A stretch of 64,000 nucleotides of DNA, taken from contig JAGKWQ010000002.1 of NCBI GenBank assembly GCA_021151825.1, positions 62,001 through 126,000 on the forward strand. Direction: 5' to 3'. Below are positions 9,101-17,100 of the stretch, piece by piece. The position numbers and the translations under genes were made by a program. Position 1 is the stretch's first letter, and each line of letters begins with the position of its first letter. The stretch comes from Cellvibrionaceae bacterium (GTDB lineage Bacteria > Pseudomonadota > Gammaproteobacteria > Pseudomonadales > Cellvibrionaceae). Below the pieces are notes generated by a model, which was not told the origin of the DNA, did not search any database, and worked only from the letters and a program-made list of their open reading frames with translations.

Positions 9101-11728
9101 ACTCGCCGATATACGCGCGATGGATGAAATAGCTAATGGTTTGTATACGCTAATTGCATCTATCGCGAATGGCAGGAAAGTTTTTCCCGTTGACTCGCGC
9201 CCTAAGCCGGCCTGGATTGCCACAACCGCCTGCAAAGCGCCATCAACCAGCGAAGGATGCAGTAAATAATCCTGATGAGAATTAATTAACGCCGACGGTA
9301 AAGCAAGTTCTGCAAAAATATTACTGCCATCTGTTTTCAACGTAACTATCGATTGATGGGTATCACCATAATCGAAATTCAAGGTTTTTAAAAACGCATA
9401 GGCCTCTTCAGCCGAATAGTTATCCAAATCCTGAGAGATATGCAGTGAGGAAACATCCGGTGCCGAATGTGCAAGCTCATACACAGTTCCATGGCAATTG
9501 GTATCTACAACCGCACGCTCAAAGCCACTAACCACATCAAAATTAACATAGGTTTTCACCTGGGGAAGATCATCAGGGGGAACATCAGCGAAAAGCTTTA
9601 AACCCAGTGTAGAAAGTTCACCATCAGCAATAAATGGCCTTACGAAAAACAGGTTGCGCAACTCAATTGAGCTTTGCGTATCATTTTGTTGTGGAAGCGC
9701 ATGCCTAAAAGCTGCACAAGCCATTTCTATATACGCTGCTGCCGGCATAATTTTTTTGCCTTGCACCTGATGATCGCGCAGGAAAAACTCGTCGCCATTG
9801 AAATGGCTGCTAAAAGATTGCTCTTCAAGCGTTGAAGTATTTTGATGCAGCAATGGATGCAGCGCAGAAATATCGCGAGAAACAGTCTCGTCGGCAGAGA
9901 TCCAATATCTTTCTTTTACAAACGCATAGGTAGGAAGGTGTAAACGCTTGATTGCACCCGAAAATAACGCAGAGTAATCAATTGTTGCACCCGCTAGAAA
10001 CAGCGCTTTCAACTGTTCAAGCAACTGCTGGTAATTTTCAAGCGATTGATTAGACGTTAACGACTGTAATAATGTATTAGCTTGCGCTGAAAACCCGGCG
10101 AGGGAATCAACATCATCGGTATTTATAATCGAACTTTGTGCGGTATTTGTTTCAAGTTCTTGTTGCAATAACACCAATAATTCCGTCGATGATTGCACCA
10201 CATAGGCGGCACGAACAGACAGTGCATCACGCCCCAAAGCCAAACCTGCACTGATATCTTGCAAATGTTCATGTTGGCCATCAGCCTGTAACCAGTGAAT
10301 AAAGCGCTGCTTATACTCCGTTAAGGACTCGGCTGCTTTTGCCGATAACACAACTAAATATGCAGGTTTTTCTTCTCGTGTAGCAATTTCACGGTTAGCA
10401 GATTGCTCAACAATAATATGTGCATTGGTTCCACCAAAACCAAAAGAAGAAATACCTGCACGCAACGGTTCAGTTTTCTTTCCTTTCTTACTTCCAACGC
10501 GACTATTTGATACAGGAATCCATTCGGTGGATTTATCGACCACATAAAACGGAGATCCTGCCAAATCAATTCGGTGATTAAGCTGCTGAAAATTTCGCAA
10601 CGGTGCCAATGTATTGTGTTTAAAAGACATCAATACTTTTAACAAACCGGCAATCCCTGCTGCGGCTTCTGCATGTCCTATATTGGTTTTTACAGCGCTT
10701 AAACCACAACGTATATTTCCTACAGGAATTGATTGTTGTGCAGCGAGTGTTGAATAAGCACGAGTGAGTCCCTCAATTTCTATTGGATCGCCTTTGGGCG
10801 TGCCCGTGCCATGAACCTCTACGTAGTTGACAGATTGAAGTGGAATATCTGCGCTGTTGTGCGCAGCAATAATAACTTCAGCTTGTGCTTCAGCACTGGG
10901 ATAAGTAAGTGTGTAGGTAGCGCCACAATGATTGATCGCACTACCGCGAATAACACCGTAAATTGCATCACCATCATCAATGGCTTTTTGCAAGGGCTTC
11001 ATTAGTATAAATGCCGCACCTTCTCCACGCACATAACCATTCGCACCATCATCAAATGTATTGCACTCACCACTCGGGGAAAGCATGCCCATTTTTGAAA
11101 ACGCGATGTGCCGTGTTGGGGTGAGAATCAGGTTTACACCACCAGCCAGAGCCACATCACAATCACCCTGCTCTAACGCCTGAATACCACTATGAATTGC
11201 ATTCAGTGAACTCGAACAGGCAGTATCGATTGGGAAACTGGGACCTCTGAAATCAAAAAAGTGGGAAATGCGATTAGCAATAATATTAGCGGCGAGCCCA
11301 GTGGAATAATGCGCTTCTATTTCGGCGTGCGAACGTTCTTGCAACTCTTTGTAATCATGATTAAAAACACCGCAAAAAACACCGGTTTTACTGCGCCTTA
11401 AACGCGATGGCGCTATACCTGCATCTTCCAGGCACGACCATGCTAACTCAAGCATTAACCGTTGTTGCGGATCCATAGTGGTAGCAACTTTCGGCAATAA
11501 TCCAAAAAAAGTTGCATCAAATGCATCAACATCATCAATAAAACCAGCCCACTTGCTGAGCGTTTTATTTTTTTCTTGTTTGGGATCGCCCCAATAATTA
11601 CGCCAATCCCAGCGAAATGCAGGTATTTCGGATACAGATGATTTCTGTTCTACCAAATTTTCCCAGAACTCATTGACATTATTTGCCTGAGGAAACTTGC
11701 ACGACAATCCTATAATCGCGATACGCAT
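1..11728 (-). CDS. Trans-AT-type modular polyketide synthase (5' part, runs off left edge)
   Basis: This frame stays open from an ATG at 11726-11728 to the window edge, giving at least 3909 residues. Visible domain order is KS-DH-KR-ACP, then KS-DH-ACP-ACP-ACP-like, then KS-DH and the beginning of what looks like a KR structural half. The KS active-site cysteines lie at about residues 170, 1755 and 3032 in TACSSS, TACSSS and TMCSSS. Each KS also has an HGTGT motif and an NIGH motif. No acyltransferase (GHSxG) block lies between any KS and the following DH, so malonyl units must come from a separate AT, as in trans-AT systems. The protein starts almost directly with the KS (MRIAIIGLSCKFP), without a loading module or obvious docking helix. 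The PPTase gene lies 222 bp upstream on the same strand. The product cannot be predicted from this fragment. Confidence 0.93.
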   Translation of the reverse strand, partial: MRIAIIGLSCKFPQANNVNEFWENLVEQKSSVSEIPAFRWDWRNYWGDPKQEKNKTLSKWAGFIDDVDAFDATFFGLLPKVATTMDPQQRLMLELAWSCLEDAGIAPSRLRRSKTGVFCGVFNHDYKELQERSHAEIEAHYSTGLAANIIANRISHFFDFRGPSFPIDTACSSSLNAIHSGIQALEQGDCDVALAGGVNLILTPTRHIAFSKMGMLSPSGECNTFDDGANGYVRGEGAAFILMKPLQKAIDDGDAIYGVIRGSAINHCGATYTLTYPSAEAQAEVIIAAHNSADIPLQSVNYVEVHGTGTPKGDPIEIEGLTRAYSTLAAQQSIPVGNIRCGLSAVKTNIGHAEAAAGIAGLLKVLMSFKHNTLAPLRNFQQLNHRIDLAGSPFYVVDKSTEWIPVSNSRVGSKKGKKTEPLRAGISSFGFGGTNAHIIVEQSANREIATREEKPAYLVVLSAKAAESLTEYKQRFIHWLQADGQHEHLQDISAGLALGRDALSVRAAYVVQSSTELLVLLQQELETNTAQSSIINTDDVDSLAGFSAQANTLLQSLTSNQSLENYQQLLEQLKALFLAGATIDYSALFSGAIKRLHLPTYAFVKERYWISADETVSRDISALHPLLHQNTSTLEEQSFSSHFNGDEFFLRDHQVQGKKIMPAAAYIEMACAAFRHALPQQNDTQSSIELRNLFFVRPFIADGELSTLGLKLFADVPPDDLPQVKTYVNFDVVSGFERAVVDTNCHGTVYELAHSAPDVSSLHISQDLDNYSAEEAYAFLKTLNFDYGDTHQSIVTLKTDGSNIFAELALPSALINSHQDYLLHPSLVDGALQAVVAIQAGLGRESTGKTFLPFAIDAISVYKPLAISSIARISASANSKRTETSNFRFDIDFFNLIDNEPEPIPCVSVRGLNCRESLASGAVNTHIIAAPESIEFVTGNESYYAPYWNLIERPAAEFQVRQLLVMGDVGVEEIAKTLRNSSAFSGVEIQSLAITRDVFNAGGIDCQVASLSLENYEALVAQWKQQNRLPDGLLIIHGQSAWDISSDLIPAQPTVFTENIFLLIKACFKAVRKLRITSVVEGDVNSFKPLQQGLSGFYKSIRLEKPTYTGRVVLFDRVDFSSASFISQLVQELASDDTRVDLAYQRGQAYAREFLPFSDYAKQRELSAGVTRGGFKPAGNYIVTGGLGALGLLVAGHLIKEYQANVYLTGRSAPNESKLVQLQSLCDAGGSVTYWQSDIADVDQLKAHIAAINEQGFGVNGVIHSAGVIEDNFLIKKELSAFQRVLAPKINGTLALDLATRDQPLDIFVLFSSVTGIFGNLGQCDYGYGNSFEDYFSHYRNHLQRDGLRPGVSVSLNWPYWKEGGMQLGEKEEEILYKNFGITPLSNASGLAALEFAVRYGISQLAVLEGNQEKVRAVLGIDAQRYPVSVIAPVTAANVNAPGAGDVKEKVVAHLIAAFAQALNVPVERFDLRSSFQSFGFDSVVMIDMVNLLEKEFSGLPKTLFFEYQNIEELANFIASEYSQQFAETKPVNEQQASAIPVDAVNSKSAEVRGSRFIASVKSTQVPQGQSHRAQFGDDDIVIIGISGRFPEAESVTEFWDNLKVGRDCISEVPAERNWDMASLFSPGNTTLGSTYGKWGGFLKSVDQFDPLFFNISPKEAEEMDPHERLFLEVSCQAIADAGYRPEKLAPSRGVHESPVGVYAGMMWGDYHLYGMDTNAPSQIGNPRSFYWATANRVSYQFNFSGPSITIDTACSSSITAIHMACDALKKGEIDAAIAGGVNLSLHPLKYTLLSNLRFLSSDGRCRSFGVGGDGYVPAEAVGAVILKRKSDALRDGDHIYGVIRSTAVNHGGRTSGFTVPNPNRQAALIKDAIQTAGVDARDISYVEAHGTGTSLGDPIEVAGLTKAFAQGETGYCAIGSAKSNIGHAEAAAGVAGLIKILLQMQHQKIAPSLHSQALNPYAKIDSSPFVVQQQLGDWILSGNAQKRIAALSSFGAGGANGHLIVEEFIPQQQARNFQGPVLVVLSARKESSLLAMANELRSSIRTAPVALQDLSYTLQTGRVALEIGCTLLVNSLVELDEQLTRIIDGQSTTNIRWGKRTRTSPQQLDKSSEAKAFEAKALEVAIQSRDWNVLAEFWMAGVEVPWDALYLNQPVKRVSLPGYSFDRSRFWIDHAPLGNKTGISGTRSVASIAPLVDRNVSTLDTPAFETTLVATASYLNDHRIGETCVLPGVAYLEMVLESIRTAVGDRVVLGVANVQWLRPVIVEDTPVTLKTAFYAGQDGIEFEINRTDANDQGLFCQGELVVEEFSGSARLQQFREHASDLIKTRINNVRNSGQHLDFEEINRQFAAMGFNFGESFQVIKQVHFTADMAVGELALSGKQSVADGFIFYPALLDGAIRCTIAINGFANKQSGMPLPVGLAKLVVHGPLDNDCYVFAQSVATNGARNRYDVYVFDKADNVIASLIGFEVQWVAHLAGTRPLKTAAVNSTKVAAAVAHNEVAVARTSVSVAVSTTRSRAEQALSYIVELIARVSKVPAAQINPDQALERYGIDSVMIMAMNEQLREKFGNDIPQTLFFEYQNAAELAEYFAENYGDQFAPTATSETPSIAELPSPLVQPHIQSLASPVNGEAAVTAFLIKSLADVTKLSPQDIDPEVALEKYGVDSVMIMAMNEKIAAVFGDQVPRTLFFEYQDIASMAGYFVENHSAEIAAVLLPQNSATPDVALSVIQETVAINLQKVVPIAQVSRADIVQILATELPLGILPTDLNKSLAELGLDDVSAMRISARLNKHLAIDNIPSLFAAQSIQTLLDQILPVEKISTSAQQIVVENSLSVTPTRVLPATSGKKRSPLWGRQANREEEIAIVGLAGRYPSANTPQEFWEHLAQGQDLIVEIPESRWDYRKDFSADRTEKGKTYSKWGGFLERIDAFDPEFFKITQRDAEKADPQERIFLETSWECFEDAGYPRAALKQQKVGVFVGVMWGMYQHIDVSDQQRTRFGRPTSAFSSIANRVSYTFDLQGPSLALDTMCSSSITAIHLACQSIRNGDCEIALAGGVNLTSHPIKYQWLSQEQFLASDGRCRAFGEGGSGYVPGEGAGAVLLKPLSRALADGDHIYGLIRATALNHGGKTNGYTVPNQKAQTSVINHALERAGWNPESISYIEAHGTGTSLGDPIEVAGLTRALNDAAGGNLPEDFKCDIGSVKTNIGHLESAAGIAALTKVLMQLKHQQIAPSLHSTELNKNINFNLTPLRVPQQLKTWDAEYPRRAGISSFGAGGSNAHMLIEEYSQPLSTPVLGSQPVFVLLSADDEQRLSAYAQRFSTWLDDQPTDVHFLHRLAYSTQVSRDHLQSRIAVLVNSVAELKDALQQYLDANIHPALFVAAQDQTGSLNSIMEADERAQLLERVLAKQQWARLASLWVSSLDINWPDLHSQLFPLVDTGYLRKLPLPAKPFMHCRVWVEEAGEQLAVQGLHPLVDQNRSTLFEQRYAKTFTGKEFYLADHVVNTGEPRVILPGVAYLELVRACAEQAVAGQYPVRNLRNLMWAAPIEIQDFELEVFVRITPKGEQVNFEVFAEHPTHQVFCQGEVVYGNGDAAEDQWLDIDSLSSSVIEHDVHNAIYREFHQMGFHYGPAYRVTQTRYRLTGQRALSELQLPPQLLADASTFKLHPSLLDAALRTGLAADFAAGTLPDYPIVPFAVDDVEIHHPLEPRCFAFARKIPTAAGGNESLRKYEIQVINPDGKLLVKFNNFTARAFGRDNATQTKPGVYPYQLLPAPVPVAGTLVRRRVLAFGLSSELEQQIANAGQIQVLSVRNSDNNQFAIPGDDTGVYPQLLNADDHTALAGLLAELRNHQRFPDGVFYHANNTTDLDVLPPAPLADLRRIFMAFEQAQPLTAYKLVFSHSGEPGWQ
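3270..4210 (-). other. Tandem of three ACP-like domains, third without the Ser
   Basis: The first two domains have closely similar cores: YGIDSVMIM with Ser 2556 and YGVDSVMIM with Ser 2668. Each is followed by a TLFFEYQ stretch, suggesting a recent duplication. The third domain has the ACP helix pattern but reads LGLDDVSAM, with Asp 2781 (codon GAC) where the phosphopantetheine-bearing Ser should be, and it lacks the FFEYQ stretch. It therefore should not be loadable. Tandem ACPs are common in trans-AT synthases. A third, non-loadable copy would have to be structural, a docking or recruitment domain, or decaying. Confidence 0.8.
3270..6995 (-). other. PKS module 2: KS-DH-like-ACP-ACP-ACP-like
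   Basis: The KS runs from about residue 1578, with active-site Cys 1755. The DH-like domain has His 2223 but an altered first motif, HRIGETCVLP, in which the usual Gly at position 5 is Glu. Its second motif is YPALLDGAIR, with Tyr for His and Arg for the usual Gln/His. No KR follows in this module. Ketoreduction would have to be supplied in trans or be skipped, and the DH-like domain may be inactive or do something other than simple dehydration. The module ends in three consecutive carrier-like domains (described separately). Confidence 0.75.
7160..11728 (-). other. PKS module 1: KS-DH-KR-ACP
   Basis: The KS spans residues 1 to about 430. The DH begins near residue 620. It has an intact HxxxGxxxxP motif with catalytic His near 653 (HQVQGKKIMP) and a second motif HPSLVDGALQ, so it looks active. 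A KR structural half precedes the catalytic half. The NADPH loop TGGLGALG is near residue 1182, and the Ser/Tyr/Asn residues (FSSVTG, CDYGYGN) are near 1310-1328. The ACP has its phosphopantetheine serine at residue 1483 in GFDSVVM. Expected output is a keto unit reduced and then dehydrated. That follows from family knowledge, not from the sequence alone. Confidence 0.85.
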
Positions 11729-11950
11729 AATTACGATCTTCCCGGAATCAGAATATTGAAATCAATTAATAACAAAATCCATCTACTACCAATCCTTGCA
11801 AATCTTCTTGTTACAACCTGTTACAACACATTGGAATGTGCTCTATTAAAATTCATTTATCGCTCAAGGAAAAAAATTATTGTTTTCATACACGCCATGC
11901 CATTGAACAATTTCAGTCTATTTGAGCTACTAAATTTAAATTGCTCCTAT

Positions 11951-12694
11951 TCATAGACCCAATACAGAAGCATCACGCCACACAAGGTTTAGCTGGCAAT
12001 TTGTTAGAACCGCTACTGTAACCGGATAGGCATCGCGACTATAAGTTTGCGAAAAAAAGTGCCATTCCCTGCTAGCTCGATCAAACTCATATCGCACATC
12101 CAAACGCGCATTTGAGATAGATTCAGCATTAATGCAAAAGCTATCAAATGGAACACTCATCCCCACGCCAAGCGCCTTTACATAAGCTTCTTTAATCGTC
12201 CATAAACGAAAAAAATACGGCTGTTTTTCATGCTCTGCCAGCGTTTTAAAAAAAGCCTTTTCCTCAGCAGCAAAAAATCTGTTTACCACTCCATCAACAT
12301 CCTTGATAAAAGTGGTTGTTTCAATATCAACACCCACCTCACCAGCCGCTGTAACAGCGCAACAGACAAAATTTCCTGAATGTGTCAGGTTAAATTTCAA
12401 CTCATCTGAGCCGTTCCCAACAAGATAGGGTTTTCCATGTTTTTCCCGCGAAAAAGCCCATTTTTCCGGGGTTTTACAAGAGGAATAAAAGGATAATGAC
12501 AAGCGCAGCAACACTCGGGAAACCAGGCAAATCAACCTATCTTTTTCAAATATAAAGCTATTAATTTTTTCGATTTCATCTGCACTTAACATGTATGCAT
12601 AACGCAGTAAAAAATCTTCAAAAACAAAACCATCAACACTTAAATGCCAAACATCCACATGATTAACGAGCACATCAAATTTTTGAAAACTCAT
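11951..12694 (-). CDS. Sfp-type 4'-phosphopantetheinyl transferase
   Basis: A 247-aa protein expected to move phosphopantetheine from CoA to carrier-protein serines, and so to activate the ACPs of the adjacent PKS. The family signatures are visible. GVDIE lies mid-protein and supplies the Mg-binding Asp/Glu. LWTIKEAYVKALG supplies the WxxKEAxxK motif. An N-terminal FSREKHGKPYL block and NLTHSGNFVCCAV match the CoA-pocket strands. I chose the ATG at 12692-12694 (MSFQKF); the frame can extend to a GTG at 12727, adding 11 residues, and neither start has a strong ribosome-binding site. It lies upstream of the PKS on the same strand with a 222-bp gap, so co-transcription is plausible. Broad substrate range is typical of Sfp-type enzymes. 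Confidence 0.93.
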   Translation of the reverse strand: MSFQKFDVLVNHVDVWHLSVDGFVFEDFLLRYAYMLSADEIEKINSFIFEKDRLICLVSRVLLRLSLSFYSSCKTPEKWAFSREKHGKPYLVGNGSDELKFNLTHSGNFVCCAVTAAGEVGVDIETTTFIKDVDGVVNRFFAAEEKAFFKTLAEHEKQPYFFRLWTIKEAYVKALGVGMSVPFDSFCINAESISNARLDVRYEFDRASREWHFFSQTYSRDAYPVTVAVLTNCQLNLVWRDASVLGL

Positions 12695-13291
12695 TAAAAA
12701 AACACCACATAAAGGTTTATGCGACACCTATAAAATATTTATTGAAATATACCGCCTAGTTATTTCGTTTTTATTAAAAGTAACCGAATTCATCAAAGTG
12801 ATTTTAAAAAAACATTCACATGTGAATTACTTCTCATCGGACACATAAATCAACATGAAAATCTTATTTTTCAACAGCAACCAAAATACAACAGCTAAAA
12901 AAACTTAAATAATTAAAACCAAAAAACATTAATGCAATAAAAATCAGTTAAAAATAATGCACACTGAAAGCTTAAAAATAAGCACTTAAAAGCAGGATTA
13001 AAATGATAAGAAAGCAGAAGTGAAATAGAAAAAAGCAGATAGGTAAGAATCAATAACACTGAAAAAACCAGCGGAAATTTATGGATATGCCCTGCCTTGA
13101 CCATTTAACACCAAGCTCCTTGAGGCTCGAATGCTATCACCGCAACCATGGTGTTACAATCATATTACTTGAGCATTGTTTCAACTTTTTTTAAAAAAAA
13201 ATTTAAAAACATTTAAATTTTTACAATAAAAATATTTATGTACCCCACGGGGGCACACAAGCATGATGCGTGCAGCATGTTTGCTATTTAA
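12695..13291. other. AT-rich intergenic stretch
   Basis: About 600 bp visibly richer in A+T than its neighbours, with homopolymer A and T runs (for example around 13185-13200 and 12895-12960). No protein I trust is encoded. A 63-codon hydrophobic minus-strand frame at 12913-13104 has an AAGGAG 11 bases before its ATG but is low-complexity. The stretch separates the PKS/PPTase block from the HigA-like regulator and may mark an insertion boundary. Confidence 0.5.
13240..13256. promoter_or_regulatory. Palindrome upstream of the HTH gene (candidate operator)
   Basis: GTACCCC and GGGGCAC face each other across a 3-base spacer with one mismatch, in an otherwise AT-rich region 35 bp before the HTH gene start. 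XRE/HigA-type proteins commonly bind such palindromes in their own promoters. Assignment as an autoregulatory operator is inference. Confidence 0.35.
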
Positions 13292-13681
13292 ATGAACTTA
13301 ACGGTATTATCACTGGATAAAGGAAGGTCTGTGGCCATCATTGCAGGGAGAGAAACTAAATTACGGAATAGCCAAATGTGTGAAAATTCTGATTTTGACA
13401 TATTCTATGCTTTTAAAAATTCTGACCAGCACTGCTCGATAGAAAAAACAACTATGCGCCAATTTGATGTTGAGTGCCTAACATCAATATATGAATTCTC
13501 AGCAGCACAAGTTAAATCGCTACGCCTAAAAAATGGATTATCGCAACCTGTTTTTGCCAGATTTTTGAATGTTAGCGATAAACTTGTGAAAAAATGGGAG
13601 CAAGGGGAAAGAAAACCTCAAGGCTCCGCCTTAAAAATGCTGATCCTTGCGGAGCAGAAAGGAATTGAATCAATAAAATAG
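13292..13681 (+). CDS. XRE/HigA-like helix-turn-helix protein, orphan
   Basis: 129 aa. Residues from about 72 to 129 form a Cro/C1-type helix-turn-helix of the HigA/NadS antitoxin kind. The core pattern is LRLKNGLSQPVFARFLNVS, followed by VKKWEQGERKPQG. The first 60 residues are not recognisable. An internal GTG at residue 14, or the ATG at residue 55, could be the true start, so the N-terminus is uncertain. HigA antitoxins normally follow a HigB toxin gene, but no toxin frame lies directly upstream here. It is either an orphan antitoxin or a stand-alone repressor. A near-palindrome 35 bp upstream is a possible binding site. Confidence 0.7.
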   Translation: MNLTVLSLDKGRSVAIIAGRETKLRNSQMCENSDFDIFYAFKNSDQHCSIEKTTMRQFDVECLTSIYEFSAAQVKSLRLKNGLSQPVFARFLNVSDKLVKKWEQGERKPQGSALKMLILAEQKGIESIK

Positions 13682-13827
13682 TGTTTTTTGTTGGTTATTC
13701 ATCATTTCAGTACTGCAGATTTATTTGTGAATCATGTTTTAGCAGCTGTTAAATAGAGCGTTTAGTCATCACGCAAAAAATGCAGGCTGTTACAGACCTT
13801 ATCTGCACCTATCATTCCCCCCAAGAT

Positions 13828-13862
13828 AAAATGGGAGATACCCAACAGGTATCTTCCATTTT
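13828..13862 (+). terminator. Long hairpin after the HTH gene
   Basis: A 15-bp stem (AAAATGGGAGATACC with GGTATCTTCCATTTT, one G-U pair) closes a 5-base loop. The 3' arm ends in TTTT but no long T-run follows. It probably ends the HTH transcript. Confidence 0.55.
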
Positions 13863-14087
13863 ATTTCCAGATATCATCTTCTTTCCCCCCCCATTATCTA
13901 TAATTACTCGTCGAGAAAGTTAAACTGCCGGCCGCAAGGAGACGTAAGAATTTGCCCCACAGCCGGTCAAATATATTCATCCCGTGCTATAAAATGAGGC
14001 GTTAATTTTGGCGACCGGCCTAACCTTGAATATTTCCGGCTTATTGTGTATAAGGAGCATTATCCTCCTGAAATCAATACCTTACGA

Positions 14088-14140
14088 GACTGGCAGTTTC
14101 TGACTTAACGTTGTCGTCCAGCTCCTGCCAGTCTATTTTT
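14088..14140 (+). promoter_or_regulatory. Leader hairpin with T-run just before the GH15-like gene
   Basis: GACTGGCAG (14088-14096) pairs with CTGCCAGTC (14125-14133) across a 28-base loop and is followed by TATTTTT, ending 22 bp before the next start codon. It could be an attenuator in the leader or the terminator of an upstream transcript. The rest of 13863-14087 shows nothing I can identify. Confidence 0.45.
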
Positions 14141-14162
14141 CCCTTTTGATGGCGATGGCTCT

Positions 14163-17100
14163 ATGAAGCATAAACAACTGTTGGAGCGGTTATACGCGGA
14201 AGTCGAAACAGTCATTCTCAGTAAACAGCATCCGGTAACCGGATTGCTTCCTGCCAGTACAGCAATTAACAATCATGGCGACTACACCGATGCCTGGGTG
14301 CGCGATAACGTTTATTCAATTATTTGCGTGTGGACCTTGGGGATGGCATTCAGACACCAGGGTGAGCATCATAAAAGCGATGAGTTAGACCAAGCCACCA
14401 TTAAGTTAATGCGTGGATTGTTACAATCAATGATGCGACAAGCACATAAAGTTGAAGCGTTTAAACATTCATTGCAAAACAGTGATGCATTACACGCTAA
14501 ATACGATACAGCTACTGGGCTCCCGGTTGTTGCAGATGATGCATGGGGGCATTTGCAAATTGATGCGACTTCCGTATTTTTGTTGATGCTCGCACAAATG
14601 AGTGCTTCTGGTTTGCGTATCGTATGCACTCATGACGAAGTCGATTTTGTACAGAATCTTGTTTATTACATTGCCAGTGCTTACCGCACACCGGATTATG
14701 GTATTTGGGAGCGAGGCAATAAAGTTAACAATGGTAAAACCGAAATCAATGCCAGCTCGGTTGGAATGGCCAAAGCAGCATTGCAAGCACTGGATGGTTT
14801 TAATTTATTTGGTAAGCATGGCGATAAAAGAGCAGTTATCCATGTAATCGCCGACGCAATTTCCCTTGCCAGAACCACCCTTGCCTCACTTTTACCACGC
14901 GAATCCTTATCCAAAGAAACTGATAGTGCATTATTAAGTATTATTGGCTTCCCCGCTTTCGCTGTAGGAAAAGAAACGCTCGCCACACAAACACGCGATT
15001 CCGTGTTAACAAAACTTGGGGGTAATTATGGTTGCAAACGTTTCTTATGGGACGGACACCAAACTGTTTTGGAAGAAAGTTCGCGCATTTATTACGAGCA
15101 CGATGAATTAAGTAATTTTGCGAATGTAGAATCCGAGTGGCCATTATTTTTCACTTATCTCTATATCACTGCGCTTTTTGATGGCAGCGAAGCAACCGCA
15201 AAACATTATCGCAAAAAACTTGAATCACTTATGGTTTACGTCGATGGCGTTGGCTTATTACCAGAGCTGTATTATTTGCCCCTGGAAAATATTGAAGAGG
15301 AAAAGAAAAGTCCGCGCTCACAGACACGTGTTCCCAATGAAAATATCCCATTGGTATGGGCACAAAGTTTATATTTAACAGGCTTGATGCTGGATGAAGG
15401 CCTTGTCAGCAGTGATGACCTCGATCCATTAAAAATGCGCAGGCGCTCTACCCGTTTTATCAAATCCAGTATTGCACTTGTTGTATTGGCTGAGAATGAA
15501 ATGGTTAAACAGCATCTTGCAAAATATGGTGTTATTGCAGAAACGCTGCAGGACATTAAACCCATGGGTGTAGTTTCCGCATCAAGCTTGATGGAAGCCT
15601 ACGCACACATTGGTGAAAATAAATCACTGGGTTTAAGTGGTCGCCCGCGCCGGCGCGTGCAAAGCCTGGCAACATCACAAACCTATGAAATTAACAACAA
15701 AGTCTATTTGAGCTTATCCTGGTTGCAAAGCGAGCGAGAAGATTATCGGCGCTATGATGCGCAATGGGTTATCGAAAGTTTGACGCAGGAAATTCAATTC
15801 ATTTATAAAAACTGGATCAGTTCTGAAGTAGCGGTCTTCACATTACTCGTTGATCATCGTTTATATAAAGTCCCAAATGCGGAACTGCTATTTCAAGTTC
15901 TACGCAATTACCAGTTACGTAATGAAGAAGAATATGTAGGTTACGCATCAGCCAACCTGGCTTATCGTGCATCGCGTGTAAATAATCTAACCATCCCCTA
16001 TTTCCATGTAACATCCATGAGCAACCAAATGCAAACATCGACGGCGAGTGATGCGTTGCAGGCCGCCCAGCTGGAGCCGGAAGCTGCTGTATTATTGGAA
16101 AAATTTTATACCGACAGCGATATCATGACCTATCGCAAATTTTCCGCTTATATCAAAAAGCATAAGCTGACCGACAACATCGGCATTAATGGGGCAATCA
16201 TCACTATTAAAGATTTAATTCGTGATGTGTATTATCGCTCACAAAAAGTTAATTACTGGTTGCTTGCACGTTTTTGTTTTTCACAATTGAATTATACACT
16301 GACTGATCTTGGCGATAGCCTCACTTTGTTAGCTGCACGCAATCTCACCATTACCGTTGGCGATAATAATTACACCGAAATCAAAGTAGATCAGTCATTC
16401 TCAAATGCATCCTATTTTGAAAGTGTTCGCCAATTGTTTCCCGATCTCCTGGAACGCACACTGGTGCAAGAATTAATTTCTGCTATAGGTTCTTTGATTC
16501 GTTCGGAGCCAAAGCTGTTCGACGGTTTACATTCTGTGCAATTGCGCAATTTCATGCTGCTCTGCGGTATGGATAAAGGCGATGCAGAAGATGTGTCTAT
16601 GACCGAATGGCTCGGGCTGCAATCACCGGCAAAACTCTATAAAAAAATTCGTACCATTTTAACCTCGCGCAAAAAAGTATTTGCTCAAGGCATCAATCAC
16701 ATTACACCTTACAAAATTCATCACAATGAAAATGCAGATGATGAAAATCCGGTGTTATCCGACGCGATGGATACCGATTGGTTGGAATGGCGTACAGCCC
16801 GTGGTTTGATTACTCACTTTGATGAAAATTTTCTCAAAGATATATGGCACAGTTTGATGTTTGCGGAATATCTGATATTTAGTAATGCAAATGGCCAGCG
16901 TTTTGTGCTTGACTGCAAAACAACTCGTCGCTCGATGACCCCGGGAGAAGAAAGTTTTGCTCACCACATTGATCAATTAACTCATCAACTTCATCCTGCT
17001 TACTATAAAAGTGCAATGGTTGAGGCGCTTTATGCCTATACTCAATTCTGCATTAATAACCCGCAGATGCGTTTTCAACGGCCTGTAGTGTTCCGTGAAG

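Noticed and set aside
12913..13104. 63-codon hydrophobic minus-strand frame with AAGGAG
   Set aside because: Low-complexity AT-rich region; spacing to the ATG is long. It could be a small membrane protein but support is too weak.
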